A stretch of DNA of 6,588 nucleotides from Anaerolineales bacterium (GTDB lineage: Bacteria > Chloroflexota > Anaerolineae > Anaerolineales > Villigracilaceae), in assembly GCA_017882065.1 (NCBI GenBank), contig JADGQD010000116.1:1-6588 (forward strand), given 5' to 3'. The notes under the pieces are model-generated. The model did not search any database and was not told the DNA's origin. It saw nothing but the letters and a program-made list of their open reading frames with translations. Shown here piece after piece: positions 1-5,248 of this stretch (position 1 is its first letter; every line of letters starts with the position of its first letter). The position numbers and the translations under genes are program-made.

Positions 1-139
1 GGCCAGCGCCGCTGAAGGCCAGATGTTCGCCAATGAAATCACCAAGTTCGTCGAGGAAGTCCGGGCGCTCGGTCCGCTGAATTGGAACAAAGCCGGCGCT
101 GGGATTCCGGTGGAAGTGAAAGAGGAGGTGACGGCATGA
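1..139 (+). CDS. mvhD: MvhD-like hydrogenase delta subunit, C-terminal end (partial)
   Basis: The last 45 codons of a gene that begins upstream of the window are readable in the frame starting at base 2 and end at TGA 137-139. The tail contains an SAAEGQMFANEI...FVEEVRALGPL stretch. This resembles the C-terminus of the MvhD/FlpD family, the small iron-sulfur subunit that carries electrons from the MvhAG hydrogenase to the heterodisulfide-reductase-type flavoprotein HdrA. No cysteine motif lies inside the visible part, so the family call rests on this tail and on position: it sits directly before an MvhG-like gene and overlaps it by ATGA, the order expected for mvhDGA. The Shine-Dalgarno of the next gene lies inside its last codons, so translation of the two is probably coupled. 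An alternative is the C-terminus of an HdrA-MvhD fusion. Confidence 0.68.
   Translation, partial: ASAAEGQMFANEITKFVEEVRALGPLNWNKAGAGIPVEVKEEVTA
124..130 (+). promoter_or_regulatory. Shine-Dalgarno that fixes the mvhG start
   Basis: GGAGGTG lies five bases before ATG 136. The open frame extends upstream to an ATG at 82, but that start would add 18 unconserved residues and has no comparable site. The 136 start, which overlaps the mvhD stop, is therefore preferred. Confidence 0.85.
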
Positions 140-1119
140 GCAACAAGCCGAAATTCGCCATGTACTGGGCCGCTTCCTGTGGAGGCTGCGAGATCGCCGT
201 CCTGAACATCCACGAGAAGATCCTGGATGTAGACGCCGCTTTCGACGTGGTCTTCTGGCCGGTTGCCATGGACGCCAAGTACAAAGATGTGGAAGCCATG
301 CAAGACGGCGAGATTACCCTGTGCCTGTTCAACGGCGGGATGCGCAACGACGAGAACGAACACATTGCCAAACTGCTGCGCAAGAAATCCAAGATCATGG
401 TCTCGTTCGGTTCATGCGCCTGCGAAGGCTGCATCCCCGGCCTGGCCAACTTCTCAGCCATCAATGAAGTGGTGGACACCGCCTTCACAACAATCACCAC
501 CGACAACCCCGACAACCTTCGCCCGCAGACCAGCTACACCATGCCTGAAGGCATTATTACCATCCCGACCCTCAACCCGATGCTTAAAACGCTCGACCAG
601 GTGGTGGATGTGGATTACTACATGCCTGGCTGCCCGCCCGAATCGCATCAAATCGCCGCGGTCGTGGACCTGGTGATTGCCGCCCTGAACGGGAAGGCCG
701 AACTACCCCCCAAGGGTGCCACCATTGGCGCCGGTAACTCTACCGTTTGCGACGAATGCCCGCGCAAGCGTAACGTCAAATCCATCAAAGAATTTGGCCG
801 CATTCAACTCATGCACGCTGACCCCGAACTGTGCCTGCTCGAACAGGGTATCCCCTGCAACGGTCCCGCCACACGCAGCGGCTGCACCGCCCTCTGCCCA
901 TCGGCCGGCGCCCAGTGCATCGGCTGCTACGGTCCCGCCGAAGGTGTGGTGGATTATGGTGCCCGCCTGATCTCCGCATTCGCCTCGGTTATCGACAGCG
1001 ACAAGCCGGATGAAATTGATAAAATTCTGGATGGCCTGGTAGACCCCGCTGGGCAGTTTTATCGGTTCAACCTGGCTGGTTCCCTGCTGCGCTCCAGCAA
1101 GTCCGCACAGAAAGGATGA
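136..1119 (+). CDS. mvhG: Group 3c [NiFe] hydrogenase small subunit, MvhG-like
   Basis: Predicted cytoplasmic 327-residue electron-transfer subunit that passes electrons from the NiFe site through three iron-sulfur clusters to MvhD/Hdr. No signal peptide or twin-arginine motif is visible, as expected for group 3. Proximal-cluster ligands are C15 and C18 (SCGGCE), C94 (FGSC) and C166 (PGCPP). The C-terminal part carries eight more cysteines, enough for two [4Fe-4S] clusters: C205 and C208 (CDEC), C233, C241, C250, C254, C261 and C264 (CIGC), in the CLLEQGxxCxGPxTRxGCxxxCP pattern typical of bacterial MvhG. The length fits MvhG (about 300 residues) and is longer than HoxY. Two additional cysteines, C96 and C99, directly follow proximal ligand C94 where relatives often have His and Gly. 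C99 sits five residues after the ligand, the spacing of the supernumerary Cys120 in oxygen-tolerant E. coli Hyd-1. The other Hyd-1 extra cysteine is absent here (G17). Confidence 0.9.
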   Translation: MSNKPKFAMYWAASCGGCEIAVLNIHEKILDVDAAFDVVFWPVAMDAKYKDVEAMQDGEITLCLFNGGMRNDENEHIAKLLRKKSKIMVSFGSCACEGCIPGLANFSAINEVVDTAFTTITTDNPDNLRPQTSYTMPEGIITIPTLNPMLKTLDQVVDVDYYMPGCPPESHQIAAVVDLVIAALNGKAELPPKGATIGAGNSTVCDECPRKRNVKSIKEFGRIQLMHADPELCLLEQGIPCNGPATRSGCTALCPSAGAQCIGCYGPAEGVVDYGARLISAFASVIDSDKPDEIDKILDGLVDPAGQFYRFNLAGSLLRSSKSAQKG

Positions 1120-1125
1120 TGAAAC

Positions 1126-2592
1126 ATGCAACGGATTACAATTGATCCCATCACCCGGTTGGAAGGCCATGGCAAGATTGAGATCTTCCTGAACGAGGAA
1201 GGTAATGTCGCCAACACCTACTTCCAGATCCCGGAACTGCGCGGATTCGAGCGCTTCTGCGTCGGTCGCCCGGTCGAGGAAATGCCCCTGTTGACCAACC
1301 GTATCTGCGGAGTCTGCCCCGAGGCACACCACATGGCCGCTGCCAAAGCCGCCGATGCAGTCTATCATGTGGAAGTACCGCGTACCGGCAAGATGCTGCG
1401 CGAACTGCTCTACAGCGCCTTCTACTGCACCGACCACACAACCCATTTCTATGCCCTGGGCGGCCCGGACTTCATCATGGGCCCGGATGCCCCGGTTGCC
1501 GAGCGCAACATTTTGGGCGTCATCCACAAGGTCGGATTGGAAATCGGCGGCAAAGTCATCCAGATGCGCAAATATGGCCACACCGTGGTCGAGATCATCG
1601 GTGGCCGCAAGGTTCATCCCTGCACATCCATCCCCGGTGGCCTGACCAAGGGCATCACCGAGGAACAGCGCAAGGAGATCGAGCAAATGGGCCGCTGGGC
1701 CATCGAATTCGCCCAGTTCAGCCTGAAGACCTTCAACGACATCGTCCTGGGCAATAAGGCTTACCTGGACCTGATCGTCGGCGACGTCTACACCCACAAG
1801 ACCTATTACATGGGCCTGGTGGACGCCAACAACAAGGTCAACTTCTACGATGGTAAGGTTCGCGTGGTCGCACCGGATGGCAAGGAATACGTCAAGTACG
1901 AGCCGAAGGATTACGCTGCGCACATCGCCGAGCACGTCGAACCCTGGACGTATCTGAAGTTCCCATATCTGAAGAATGTCGGTTGGAAGGGCTTCGTGGA
2001 CGGACCCGATTCTGGCGTCTATATGGCGACCCCGCTCTCGCGCCTCAACGCAGCCGACGGCATGGCGACTCCCCTCGCCCAGGCCGAATACGAGAAGTTC
2101 TACAGCACTCTGGGCGGCAAGCCTGTCCATCAGCGCCTGGCCATCCACTGGGCACGTCTCATCGAACTGCTCTACGCGGCCGAACGCTGGGTGGAACTCG
2201 CCACCGACCCGGAAATTACTTCGCCCGACTTCCACGCCATCCCGACGGCCACTCCCACCGAGGGCGTGGGCATTGTCGAGGCCCCGCGCGGCACGCTCAC
2301 CCATCACTACTGGACCGACGAGCGCGGCGTGGTGACCAAGGTCAACCTGATTGTTGGCACAACCAACAATTACGCTCCCATCACCATGTCCATCAGGAAG
2401 GCTGCCGACAGTCTCATCAAGAAAGGCAACGTCAACGAGGGCCTGCTGAACATGGTCGAAATGGCCTTCCGCGCCTACGACCCTTGCTTCGGCTGTGCCA
2501 CCCACTCCCTGCCCGGTCAGATGCCGCTGGAAGTCACCATCCGTGACGCCGAAGGCAACCCGGTCAATGTCTTGAAACAGTTCTGCGAATAA
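1126..2592 (+). CDS. mvhA: Group 3c [NiFe] hydrogenase large (catalytic) subunit, MvhA-like
   Basis: Catalytic subunit, 488 residues, carrying the NiFe(CN)2CO site that splits or forms H2. It starts six bases after the mvhG stop, with AAAGGA at 1111-1116 as ribosome site. The four nickel ligands are present: C61 and C64 in RICGVCPEAHH, and C454 and C457 in DPCFGCATH. The N-terminus ITIDPITRLEGHGKIEI is the usual large-subunit opening. After H460, 28 residues follow, the C-terminal peptide normally removed by a dedicated endopeptidase once nickel is loaded; such a protease is encoded next. Position 457 is a normal cysteine, not the selenocysteine of some methanogen Vhu enzymes. In methanogens the MvhADG-HdrABC complex couples H2 oxidation to flavin-based electron bifurcation to ferredoxin and a disulfide. 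In a bacterium the second acceptor is unknown. Residues such as RICGVCPEAHHMAA favour group 3c over 3b or 3d. Confidence 0.93.
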   Translation: MQRITIDPITRLEGHGKIEIFLNEEGNVANTYFQIPELRGFERFCVGRPVEEMPLLTNRICGVCPEAHHMAAAKAADAVYHVEVPRTGKMLRELLYSAFYCTDHTTHFYALGGPDFIMGPDAPVAERNILGVIHKVGLEIGGKVIQMRKYGHTVVEIIGGRKVHPCTSIPGGLTKGITEEQRKEIEQMGRWAIEFAQFSLKTFNDIVLGNKAYLDLIVGDVYTHKTYYMGLVDANNKVNFYDGKVRVVAPDGKEYVKYEPKDYAAHIAEHVEPWTYLKFPYLKNVGWKGFVDGPDSGVYMATPLSRLNAADGMATPLAQAEYEKFYSTLGGKPVHQRLAIHWARLIELLYAAERWVELATDPEITSPDFHAIPTATPTEGVGIVEAPRGTLTHHYWTDERGVVTKVNLIVGTTNNYAPITMSIRKAADSLIKKGNVNEGLLNMVEMAFRAYDPCFGCATHSLPGQMPLEVTIRDAEGNPVNVLKQFCE

Positions 2593-2600
2593 GTTGCATA

Positions 2601-2644
2601 TTGGAAGGCTGAAGGCCGCGAGTTCTTCAACCTTCCAACTTTTT
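2601..2644 (+). terminator. Hairpin plus T run between mvhA and the protease gene (attenuator-like)
   Basis: Arms 2601-2614 and 2625-2638 pair over 14 positions with one mismatch around a 10-base loop, followed by C and five T. The core arms TTGGAAGG/CCTTCCAA are perfect. Because the next gene continues in the same direction and belongs functionally to the operon, this is more likely a partial terminator or 3' stabiliser of the mvh mRNA than an operon end. The right arm and what follows also contain degenerate copies of AACCTTC (2629-2635, 2645-2651), so it may be a small dispersed repeat. Confidence 0.5.
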
Positions 2645-2655
2645 AACCTTCAGAC

Positions 2656-3129
2656 ATGAAAACTCTGGTTATCGGACTCGGCAACCCCATTTTAGGCGAC
2701 GACGGCGTCGGCTGGCGCGTGGTGGAGGAAATTGCCCGTCAAACGGCCAACAAGCCAGAGGTCGAGGTGGATTGTGTCTCATTGGGCGGACTGAGCCTGA
2801 TGGAACGGCTGACCGGCTGCGAGCGCGTCATCCTGGTAGATTCCATTTTCACCGGAGAGAAACCTATCGGGACCGTCAGCCAATTCGCGTTAAGCGACAT
2901 CCCGGACCTGACGGCCGGTCACTCTGCCTCGGCGCACGACACGTCCCTGCACAACGCACTGAACTTGGGCCGCGGTATGGACATCCCCCTGCCCCGCGAC
3001 GAGGATGTGCTCATCGTTGCCATCGAGGCCGAGAACGTCTACGATTTCTCCGAAATACTGTCTCCGGCGGTCGAAGCGGCTGTACCTCAAGCGGTGGGGG
3101 CTGTGCTACGATTGATTCAATTAAAGTAA
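2656..3129 (+). CDS. Hydrogenase maturation endopeptidase (HycI/HoxW/HyaD family)
   Basis: A 157-residue cytoplasmic protease, of normal length for the family, that recognises nickel in an immature [NiFe] large subunit and removes its C-terminal peptide. It opens with the family signature VIGLGNPILGDDGVG (residues 5-19). D16, D62 (LVDS) and H94 (SAHD) match the three metal-binding positions known from E. coli HybD (E16, D62, H93). It follows mvhA on the same strand after 63 bases, so its substrate is most likely the MvhA-like protein with its 28-residue tail. No Shine-Dalgarno is visible before ATG 2656 (the upstream bases are pyrimidine-rich), and a hairpin with a T run lies in the gap. Both suggest lower expression than the structural genes, as suits a catalyst needed in small amounts. 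The assignment to the family is firm; the exact specificity is inferred from position. Confidence 0.9.
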   Translation: MKTLVIGLGNPILGDDGVGWRVVEEIARQTANKPEVEVDCVSLGGLSLMERLTGCERVILVDSIFTGEKPIGTVSQFALSDIPDLTAGHSASAHDTSLHNALNLGRGMDIPLPRDEDVLIVAIEAENVYDFSEILSPAVEAAVPQAVGAVLRLIQLK

Positions 3130-3139
3130 GGAGAGAAAT

Positions 3140-3598
3140 ATGATTTCCCTTGAACTCTTACGGCGTTATCCCTTCTTTGCACTGCTCACGGATGACCAGC
3201 TCAAGGCAATTGCCATGATTGCCGAAGAAAAGACTTATCCCAAAGAGACCCTCCTGGTGAAGGAAAACACCCCCGCCAACAAACTCATCCTCCTGCTCGA
3301 AGGCGATGTGGACCTCGTCTACAGCGGCGGCGGCGAAGGAGCCATTTCCAATGCCCTGGTCGGCTCGATCGCCCCGGGCGAGATGCTGGGGGTCTCGTCG
3401 CTTATCGAACCGTATATCTACATTTCGTCCGCCCGGGCGACCGTCCCCGCCAAGGTTGTGGAAATTGATGGGGCGGCTGTACGCGCCCTGATGCAGGTGG
3501 ATAAATTGCTTGGCTACGCGTTGATGTGCAACGTGGCAGCCGCCGTGCTGGAGCGCCTGAAATACACTCAGGTGGAACTAGCCGCCGCCAGAGCCTGA
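3140..3598 (+). CDS. Stand-alone cyclic-nucleotide-binding-fold protein
   Basis: A 152-residue protein consisting of one CNB (CRP-type beta-roll) domain and a C-terminal helix, with no DNA-binding or enzymatic domain. The start LLRRYPFFALLTDDQL (residues 6-21) and the LLLEGDVDLVYSG strand (51-63) are characteristic of the fold. The phosphate-binding cassette lies at about 80-104 (PGEMLGVSSL...ARATVPA). The residue that is Glu in cAMP-binding GE motifs is V85, and the arginine (R99) stands one place later than the canonical RAATV position, so classical cAMP binding is doubtful. AAGGAG (3128-3133) overlaps the stop of the protease gene and lies seven bases before the ATG, giving likely translational coupling. 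It is the last gene before a good terminator. A role as sensor or partner of the hydrogenase complex is a guess from position only. Confidence 0.8.
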   Translation: MISLELLRRYPFFALLTDDQLKAIAMIAEEKTYPKETLLVKENTPANKLILLLEGDVDLVYSGGGEGAISNALVGSIAPGEMLGVSSLIEPYIYISSARATVPAKVVEIDGAAVRALMQVDKLLGYALMCNVAAAVLERLKYTQVELAAARA

Positions 3599-3634
3599 TA
3601 TTTGAGCGAAGGGAGCAATCCCGGCCTTTTCTTT

Positions 3635-3660
3635 AGACCGCGCCGAGTAGCGCGGTTTTA
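3635..3660 (+). terminator. Rho-independent terminator of the mvh operon
   Basis: Perfect 7-bp inverted repeat ACCGCGC (3637-3643) and GCGCGGT (3650-3656) with loop CGAGTA, running into TTTTA. The GC-rich stem and T run 40 bases after the CNB-protein stop make this the likely operon end. A weaker GGGA/TCCC hairpin followed by GGCCTTTT (3611-3630) precedes it. Confidence 0.82.
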
Positions 3661-3716
3661 ATTGACTCGCAAAGCAACTACCCCGAGACGCAACCGGGAT
3701 AAAAATAAGCCGTATA

Positions 3717-3735
3717 TTAAGTGACTTAACCGGTT
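3717..3735. promoter_or_regulatory. Two adjacent small palindromes before the short membrane-protein gene
   Basis: TTAAGT-G-ACTTAA (3717-3729) is a 13-base interrupted palindrome. It runs directly into AACCGGTT (3728-3735), a perfect 8-base palindrome, and overlaps a -10-like TATATT at 3713-3718. No matching -35 box is visible at 16-18 bases, so if a promoter is here it may depend on an activator, or these may be operator half-sites. Both are short enough to arise by chance. Confidence 0.25.
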
Positions 3736-3743
3736 CTCTTTTC

Positions 3744-3749
3744 AGGAGG
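3744..3749 (+). promoter_or_regulatory. Shine-Dalgarno of the 44-codon gene
   Basis: A full consensus AGGAGG lies five bases before ATG 3755. It is the strongest ribosome site in the window apart from that of mvhG and is the main reason to accept such a short reading frame. Confidence 0.75.
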
Positions 3750-3754
3750 CTGAA

Positions 3755-3889
3755 ATGAACGAGACAATCACACCCCGAAATGGCAAAGATCACGGTAAAG
3801 CCGTGATTATTGCAACGACTATCGTCTTAATGACCTGCATCTTTTCCTGTGCAGCCGTGCTAATCATTTTAATAATGAAAACGGCGTGA
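3755..3889 (+). CDS. Small single-span membrane protein, 44 residues, unknown function
   Basis: I do not recognise this gene. It encodes 44 residues: a polar N-terminus (MNETITPRNGKDHGK, 1-15) followed by one uninterrupted hydrophobic stretch (about 16-41) rich in Ile, Val, Leu, Thr and Ala, then a short KTA end, TGA at 3887. C28 and C32 are four apart within the membrane segment; IFSC is a poor lipobox, so a lipoprotein is unlikely. Support comes from the perfect AGGAGG, the coherent hydrophobic composition, and the boundaries: a terminator ends the operon before it and an 18-bp hairpin follows its stop after ten bases. It is therefore probably transcribed on its own. Codons 12-18 contain a 7-bp inverted repeat (ATCACGG/CCGTGAT, 3789-3807) that could fold in the mRNA. 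It could be a regulatory micropeptide, a membrane-complex accessory subunit or a toxin-like peptide; nothing visible decides between these. Confidence 0.68.
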   Translation: MNETITPRNGKDHGKAVIIATTIVLMTCIFSCAAVLIILIMKTA

Positions 3890-3899
3890 ATCTCTATTG

Positions 3900-3943
3900 A
3901 CTCAAAAGCGCCCCGAATTCGCTTCGGGGCGCTTTTGAGTTTA
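3900..3943. terminator. Bidirectional intrinsic terminator between convergent genes
   Basis: An 18-bp perfect stem (3900-3917 with 3923-3940) around loop TTCGC has a GC-rich core (GCGCCCCG/CGGGGCGC) flanked by AAAA and TTTT. On the plus strand it runs into TTTAATTATT; on the minus strand the last arm contains TTTT. It lies ten bases after the small-protein stop and ten bases after the convergent phosphofructokinase stop, so it can serve both. Confidence 0.9.
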
Positions 3944-3952
3944 ATTATTCAA

Positions 3953-5152
3953 TCAACCTTCGCTGGTCATGATGAACAGCGGTTTCTTTTCGAAGTTCTC
4001 ATACTTGGGGCGGTAGCGCTCAATATCATAGAAATGATCCACATTGACGACCTTCTTCGTGCCGGTGACCACATCCAGTGGCATATTGTCATAGCGGCCA
4101 TTCTTGAGCACCACCAGTCGCCCATGGATGCTTTTCAGGAGCAGGTCGAGGGCCAGGTTGCCGAATGCCATCGGGACGATCGAGTCAATCGCGTCCGGGG
4201 CGCCGCCGCGCACCATATAGCCCAGTTTCTGATCAATGGTGTTGATCGCCTTGCCATTGTTGTGTTTCGCGGAAAGTTCCTTGATCCGGCTGGCCACCAG
4301 GTCGCCAATACCGCCCAACTTGGCATGGCCGTAGGCGTCCGTCGATCGGTCGGCAAAGACCATCTCCCCGCCTTCGAACATTGCGCCCTCCGAGACCAGC
4401 ACCACAGAGTAGCGGCTGGGGTTGTGGTTGCGATCATAGATCATCAACTCGGTCAATTTCTCGATGTTGAACTTATATTCCGGGATCACACAGCGGTGTG
4501 CTGCACCTGCCATCGTAGGCAACATGGCGGTAAAACCAGCATAGCGCCCGAAGACTTCCACCACCAAAAAGCGTTCGTGCGATCCGGCGATGGTGCGCAG
4601 GCTGTTGGTCAGCGCAATTGTGCGTGTGACACAGGTGCTGAAGCCGATACAATAATCGGTACCCGGCACATCGTTATCCATCGTTTTAGGGATGGCAATG
4701 ACTTTCAAGCCCTCCTGGTACAGACGCACGGCATAGCTCAGGGTATCGTCACCCCCAATCGGGATCAGATAATCAACACCCAGCCAATCCAGATTCTTCA
4801 AAACCTCGGGAGTCAGGTCATTCTCATCGGCATTGTACTTGTCCTTCAAGTGCACCGGCACATCATCTTTCTGCATCTTGCTCGGTTTCGTGCGCGAGGT
4901 GTGCAGGAAGGTACCGCCAGTGCGTCCCGCGCGCGCGACAATTTCTTCGGTTAAGAATTGGTAGTTGTTACTGTTGTCTGCACCTTTAGCTCGGATGATT
5001 TCTGTCACCCCCGCCCAACCGCGCCGCAGTCCAATCACCTTATACCCTTCGCGTATAGCGCGAATTGTAACGGCGCGGATGGCCGGATTCAGTCCAGGCA
5101 CGTCGCCGCCGCCAGTTAGAATACCAATTACTCCCGGTTTTTTCCTGCTCAT
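3953..5152 (-). CDS. pfp: 6-phosphofructokinase, probably pyrophosphate-dependent
   Basis: A 399-residue cytoplasmic glycolytic enzyme phosphorylating fructose 6-phosphate. GGGDVPGLN (residues 14-22) is the N-terminal phosphoryl-donor loop. GGDDTLS (133-139) has Asp at the position that is Gly in the ATP enzymes (GGDGS), and IPKTMDND (154-161) has Lys (K156) where ATP enzymes have Gly. Both changes are the accepted signature of PPi-dependent or mixed-type phosphofructokinases. D159 is the predicted catalytic base, FGR (201-203) stands for the MGR motif, and R315 in VRGGAPD is a substrate contact. A PPi enzyme would be reversible and could run in gluconeogenesis too. The frame is open to an ATG at 5167, but AAGGAG (minus strand, 5164-5159) overlaps that region and fits the ATG at 5152, giving MSRKKPG as the N-terminus. 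The gene is divergent from the FHA regulator and seems monocistronic. Donor specificity is inferred. Confidence 0.88.
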   Translation of the reverse strand: MSRKKPGVIGILTGGGDVPGLNPAIRAVTIRAIREGYKVIGLRRGWAGVTEIIRAKGADNSNNYQFLTEEIVARAGRTGGTFLHTSRTKPSKMQKDDVPVHLKDKYNADENDLTPEVLKNLDWLGVDYLIPIGGDDTLSYAVRLYQEGLKVIAIPKTMDNDVPGTDYCIGFSTCVTRTIALTNSLRTIAGSHERFLVVEVFGRYAGFTAMLPTMAGAAHRCVIPEYKFNIEKLTELMIYDRNHNPSRYSVVLVSEGAMFEGGEMVFADRSTDAYGHAKLGGIGDLVASRIKELSAKHNNGKAINTIDQKLGYMVRGGAPDAIDSIVPMAFGNLALDLLLKSIHGRLVVLKNGRYDNMPLDVVTGTKKVVNVDHFYDIERYRPKYENFEKKPLFIMTSEG

Positions 5153-5158
5153 TTTCAT

Positions 5159-5164
5159 CTCCTT
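5159..5164 (-). promoter_or_regulatory. Shine-Dalgarno deciding the phosphofructokinase start
   Basis: On the minus strand AAGGAG lies six bases before the ATG at 5152. The more upstream ATG at 5167 overlaps this site and has only an A/T-rich leader, and the ATG at 5158 is too close, so the third ATG is taken as the start. Confidence 0.75.
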
Positions 5165-5189
5165 CATAAAAGAAACCTAAGTGCAATTG

Positions 5190-5218
5190 GCGGCAATTAT
5201 AACCCTCGCGAGTATAAT
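5190..5218 (+). promoter_or_regulatory. Predicted promoter of the FHA-winged-helix gene
   Basis: A perfect TATAAT occurs at 5213-5218. The -35 region is weak: GCGGCA at 17 bases (5190-5195), or TTGGCG at 5187-5192 with a long 20-base spacer. Transcription would start near 5225, leaving a short GA-rich leader without a clear Shine-Dalgarno. The weak -35 suggests low basal or regulated activity. Confidence 0.5.
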
Positions 5219-5224
5219 TACCAA
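5197..5224 (-). promoter_or_regulatory. Predicted promoter of the phosphofructokinase gene
   Basis: On the minus strand TTGGTA (5224-5219) and a perfect TATAAT (5202-5197) are separated by 16 bases, predicting a start near 5190 and a leader of roughly 40 bases including the Shine-Dalgarno. Its -35 box lies beyond the -10 box of the divergent promoter, so the two overlap. Confidence 0.55.
5205..5212. promoter_or_regulatory. Palindrome CTCGCGAG between divergent -10 boxes (possible operator)
   Basis: A perfect 8-base palindrome fills most of the space between the two opposing TATAAT boxes and lies in the spacer of both predicted promoters. A dimeric regulator bound here would affect both genes. 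It is short and no second copy is seen in the window. Confidence 0.3.
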
Positions 5225-5248
5225 GAAAAGAGAGAGTTCGAGAGAGCT

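Noticed and set aside
82..135. Upstream ATG extension of mvhG by 18 residues
   Set aside because: It lies within the mvhD tail and has no ribosome site, while GGAGGTG fits ATG 136.
703..2505. 600-codon open frame on the minus strand opposite mvhG and mvhA
   Set aside because: It is a codon-bias shadow of two clearly recognised hydrogenase genes. It has no family resemblance and crosses the mvhG-mvhA boundary.
3611..3630. Hairpin GGGA-GCAA-TCCC followed by GGCCTTTTCTTT
   Set aside because: Only a 4-bp stem; the 7-bp terminator directly downstream is much stronger. It may be a remnant of a dispersed repeat, which cannot be tested here.
3827..3853. Lipoprotein signal in the 44-residue protein (LMTC or IFSC)
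   Set aside because: Neither fits a lipobox well, and cleavage would leave only a peptide of about 13-17 hydrophobic residues.
3935..4954. 339-codon open frame on the plus strand opposite the phosphofructokinase
   Set aside because: It is antisense to a conserved enzyme, begins inside the bidirectional terminator and has the His/Gln/Asp-rich composition typical of an antisense shadow.
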